Shown here: positions 15,325 through 18,026 of the stretch, piece by piece
Layout of the letters: the number at the start of each line of letters is the position of its first letter
Position numbering within the stretch: position 1 is the first letter of the stretch
From: Hyphomonas sp.
GTDB taxonomy: Bacteria > Pseudomonadota > Alphaproteobacteria > Caulobacterales > Hyphomonadaceae
NCBI GenBank assembly: GCA_024743015.1
Contig: JANSXJ010000026.1
Location: 1 to 18,026 of the forward strand
Direction of reading: 5' to 3'
DNA: 18,026 bases
Position numbers and translations under genes: made by a program
Notes under the pieces: generated by a model
What the model saw: only the letters and a program-made list of their open reading frames with translations
The model's database searches: none
Told to the model about the DNA's origin: nothing

Positions 15325-16059
15325 ATGAGCGGCGTTACTGATAGTTTGATCGGCGAACTTGCCTACACCAGCACGGCACCAGACCGTCTCGGCAAGGAAC
15401 GAGGCCGCGAGAGTTTTCGGATCGACATTCATCCCGATGGCAGCAAAGTCATCTCGGCCCATTGCGAGATTGACGATCCTCCTGCGGTCGTTCGAGATGT
15501 TTCCCTTCGCCTCGACGCGATGGGCTTTCCCGCTGACTGTTTTGTTCGCATAGCCGTCGGCGGGACTTTTCGGGGATCGGCCTGGTTCAATTTCAGCGGG
15601 GCGCAGGCGGAATGCGAAGCGAGCACAACGGCTGAGGGACGAATATCTCAGCGCATGAGTGTGCAGCGCCCCATCCCGGCCTTTGGAAATCACGCCATCG
15701 TAAATGATGGCGCGTTACTCTCTCAGTACGATCTGTCTCAAGGCCCAGGGACACAGATCGTCGAAAATCTATTGCTGTCGTCGCCCGATCATCGCGGCGC
15801 GACCGGTCCGATGCTTTTTGAGGTCGCACTAGCGATTCAATATCACGGCCTCGAAACGATAGACGTGAAGGCTGGTCGGTTCGAGGCGCACAAATTCTCC
15901 TATACAGATGTGCCGGGCCTGCCGCTCAAGCATCCGAGCTATGATCTGTGGTGCACCACAGACTGCCATTACCTGCTGCTGAAAGCGCAAGTGGGTGGGT
16001 ATATGCAAACACATTACGAACTGGCACGTTTGGACCATATCAAACACGGTTCAACATGA
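15325..16059 (+). CDS. Conserved-looking protein of unknown function, first gene of oxidase operon (244 aa)
   Basis: The ATG at 15325 is directly preceded by an in-frame TAA, so no longer start exists. No ribosome site precedes it (TTTTTTATAA), so the message may be leaderless or translation may begin further in, for instance at the TTG at 15346. There is no signal peptide or membrane segment. The protein is mixed alpha/beta with many short strands, for example SFRIDIHPDGSKVISAHCEI near the start and YDLWCTTDCHYLLLKAQVGG near the end, the latter with a paired-cysteine CTTDC. The overall layout suggests a beta-barrel lipocalin- or DUF3108-like fold, but this is a guess. Its stop overlaps the next start (ATGA), so it is translationally coupled to the membrane protein. 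Confidence 0.75.
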   Translation: MSGVTDSLIGELAYTSTAPDRLGKERGRESFRIDIHPDGSKVISAHCEIDDPPAVVRDVSLRLDAMGFPADCFVRIAVGGTFRGSAWFNFSGAQAECEASTTAEGRISQRMSVQRPIPAFGNHAIVNDGALLSQYDLSQGPGTQIVENLLLSSPDHRGATGPMLFEVALAIQYHGLETIDVKAGRFEAHKFSYTDVPGLPLKHPSYDLWCTTDCHYLLLKAQVGGYMQTHYELARLDHIKHGST

Positions 16060-16715
16060 CCGCTTGGTTGATCGTCGCTCATATCGCCGTGCTGGGCTAC
16101 TGGCTTGGTTCTGAACTCGTCATCAACTCGACCTACCGATATGTTTGCTATTCGGATGACATGCCAATGGCAGAGCGCGCACGCCTCATGGACCACGTGA
16201 TGCACGTTGATCAGCATGTCCGCTATGCCCTCGTCTTGCAGGCTTCGCTGGGCGTTATGTTGGCAGCGAATGCTGGGTTTGTGCCGGGCGGTCAGACGGC
16301 GGTATTCGCAGCAGGCGCACTTGGTCTGGTTTGGCTCGGCTTTGTCGAAACTGTACATCGCCTGCGCGCTCGGCCGATTGGGCGCAAGCTAGGCGCAATC
16401 GATCGAGGTTCGCGCTATGTATTGATGGGCGTCCTTGTTGCAACCGCGTTGGGATTGATTGGTGGGGCATGGCCCGTCCCAACATGGCTTCGCTGGAAAC
16501 TGGCAGCTTTTGCTGGAGTGATGGCTTGCGGTGTCGGAATCAGGTTTGCGCTCATCGCGCATTTCAAGACATGGGCAGAGATGCTGTCGTCCGGCGTCAC
16601 GCCTGAGCGAAACGCCATTGTCCGCGCGACTTATGTTCGGGCAACAAGCGTTTTGGCCTTACTCTGGATCTTCATTGCTATTATCGTTTGGCTCAGCGTG
16701 GGGAAGCCGTTTTGA
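16056..16715 (+). CDS. Polytopic integral membrane protein of unknown function (219 aa)
   Basis: The ATG at 16056 overlaps the previous stop in ATGA, preferred over an upstream frame opening at 15948 inside that gene. I see about six hydrophobic segments: roughly 3-25, 54-75, 78-98, 122-142, 148-168 and 192-213. His9 in the first helix and the HVMHVDQHVRY cluster (about 44-54) could bind heme or metal, as in CopD- or cytochrome b-like small membrane proteins. That is inference from residue pattern only. Its stop overlaps the next start (TTGA), so it is coupled to the FAD-linked oxidase and may accept electrons from it or anchor it. Confidence 0.8.
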   Translation: MTAWLIVAHIAVLGYWLGSELVINSTYRYVCYSDDMPMAERARLMDHVMHVDQHVRYALVLQASLGVMLAANAGFVPGGQTAVFAAGALGLVWLGFVETVHRLRARPIGRKLGAIDRGSRYVLMGVLVATALGLIGGAWPVPTWLRWKLAAFAGVMACGVGIRFALIAHFKTWAEMLSSGVTPERNAIVRATYVRATSVLALLWIFIAIIVWLSVGKPF

Positions 16716-18026
16716 GCGCGCAAGATTTGATCACCGAGTTGAAACGCCTTGCCGGTGAGGCACATGTATTGGTCGATCCAAACACGCTGGCACTTGCGGC
16801 AAATGATGTGCACGAGACAGGTGCTCTACCGCTTGCTGTGGTGCGCCCTCAATCTGTTGAAATCCTCGCAGCCTGTGTCCGCGTTGCTACCTCGCAAGGC
16901 TATTCAATTGCACCGCGCGGCGGCGGGCTCAGTTATACAGCGGGTTACATACCAGCAGGACCAAAAACGATTTCGTTTGATATGTCCGACCTGAACCGGA
17001 TCACCGACATTTCGGAAGAGGACATGACAATCACGGTTGAAGCCGGTGTAACCTGGAAGCAGATTTACGACACATTGCAACCGCTTGGGCGCCGTCTACC
17101 ATTTTTCGGTACGTTTTCCGGGAAGGGCGCAACGGTTGGCGGTGGTCTTAGCCATGGCGCGCTCTTCTTCGGCTCAGCACGGTATGGCTCTGGAGCGGAA
17201 ATGGTCCTCGGGCTGGATGTGGTTTGCGCAGACGGAAAAATACTTCGGACGGGGCAGGGAGCGCTGAAAGCGAAAAGCAAACCTTTCATCCGAAGCTTTG
17301 GTCCAGATCTTACCGGGTTGTTTGTGCATGATGGGGGTACGTTGGGCGTTAAGGCGCAGGCGACATTAAGGTTGATAGCAGCACCCGCGTCGGAAGACTT
17401 TGCAAGCTTTTCATTCTCGAGAATTGAAGATGCGAGTGCCGCGCTTTCTGCAATTGCACGAGAAGACTTGGCCGACGATGTTTATATACTGGATCCTGCG
17501 TCTACGGATCATTTAGACCTCAGCGCAACAGACATGATGCGATCAGCCTCGGCGGTCGCGCGGAGTGCCAAAAATCCTGTTCGGGCACTCAAATCGCTGA
17601 CGTCGATGGCCACGGCCGGGACTCGGTTCATTCCAGAAGGACACTTTTCGCTGCATGTTACAGCGGCGGGGCGAAGCGAAGCGGCTGTGCGTGCCGATCT
17701 GAACCGTGCGCGAGACCTTGCCATCAAAACCGGAGGAAGCGAAGTCGCGGCGACGATCCCGCGGGTTGCCAGAGCTGATTTGTTTGCAAACCTAAATGGT
17801 GTGGTCGGACCAAGAGGCGGTCGTTGGGCGGCGTTGAATGCCAAGGTCGCGCACTCGGATGCAGGTCGCTTGATTGCGGCTTTTGATGATATGGTCGCTC
17901 CGCACCGGGATGTAATGCTGCAGAAAGGTGTTAGCTTTACGCGTCTGGCATCGGCACTTTCCAACCATTGTTTCAGTTTCGAGCCAGTGTTTCACTGGCA
18001 GGACAGCTGGTTGCCAATTCACCGAG
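16712..18026 (+). CDS. FAD-linked oxidase/dehydrogenase, VAO type (5' 438 codons; runs off the window)
   Basis: The frame starts at TTG 16712, overlapping the upstream stop (TTGA) with GGGGAAG five bases before it, and stays open to the window end. The first 210 residues form the FAD-binding domain of the vanillyl-alcohol-oxidase/PCMH family: VVRPQSVEILAACVRVA, the pyrophosphate-contact motif APRGGGLSYTAGY, EAGVTWKQIYDTL, GATVGGGLSHG with FGSARYGSGAEMVLGLDVV, and LFVHDGGTLGVKAQATLRL. The C-terminal substrate domain has begun but its end lies outside. Relatives oxidise alcohols, hydroxyacids or phenolic side chains. The coupled membrane protein suggests electron transfer to the respiratory chain rather than to oxygen, but this is inferred. 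Confidence 0.92.
   Translation, partial: MSAQDLITELKRLAGEAHVLVDPNTLALAANDVHETGALPLAVVRPQSVEILAACVRVATSQGYSIAPRGGGLSYTAGYIPAGPKTISFDMSDLNRITDISEEDMTITVEAGVTWKQIYDTLQPLGRRLPFFGTFSGKGATVGGGLSHGALFFGSARYGSGAEMVLGLDVVCADGKILRTGQGALKAKSKPFIRSFGPDLTGLFVHDGGTLGVKAQATLRLIAAPASEDFASFSFSRIEDASAALSAIAREDLADDVYILDPASTDHLDLSATDMMRSASAVARSAKNPVRALKSLTSMATAGTRFIPEGHFSLHVTAAGRSEAAVRADLNRARDLAIKTGGSEVAATIPRVARADLFANLNGVVGPRGGRWAALNAKVAHSDAGRLIAAFDDMVAPHRDVMLQKGVSFTRLASALSNHCFSFEPVFHWQDSWLPIHR

Overview
The window looks like chromosomal or accessory DNA of a Gram-negative alphaproteobacterium. The evidence is a large outer-membrane TonB-dependent receptor, several exported or lipoprotein genes, moderate G+C, and IS6- and IS110-family insertion sequences of types common in this class. 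A marine Maricaulales/Hyphomonadaceae-like host is my best guess from the overall style of the proteins; I could not test it by search.

Layout. Positions 1-44 are the end of an IS6-family element that has cut into an IS110-family transposase remnant (45 to about 170). From 199 to 4143 three minus-strand genes encode exported proteins of unknown function: two lipoproteins, and a 675-residue secreted protein with tandem six-cysteine repeats. From 4339 to 7075, on the plus strand, lies a two-component system: a NarL/FixJ-type response regulator followed by a 7TMR-DISM-type membrane histidine kinase. A 22-bp imperfect dyad occurs upstream of the second lipoprotein gene, the cysteine-repeat gene and the kinase gene, each time in the same orientation relative to the gene. 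I read this as a small regulon in which the two-component system controls its own sensor and two surface proteins. This is the most interesting inference in the window.

From 7475 to 12579 three more minus-strand genes encode a TonB-dependent receptor, with a clear terminator, and two exported proteins of unknown function.

From 12762 an AraC-family regulator is cut off before its DNA-binding domain by an apparently intact 810-bp IS6-family element (13388-14197) that lacks a target-site duplication. The two IS6 ends, at 44 and 14197, lie in the same orientation and bracket about 13.3 kb. To the right, an SDR oxidoreductase (minus strand) diverges from a tightly overlapping plus-strand operon: a protein of unknown family, a polytopic membrane protein and an FAD-linked oxidase that runs off the window. 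This right part looks like a small oxidative catabolic or metabolic locus that may have lost its AraC regulator to the IS insertion.
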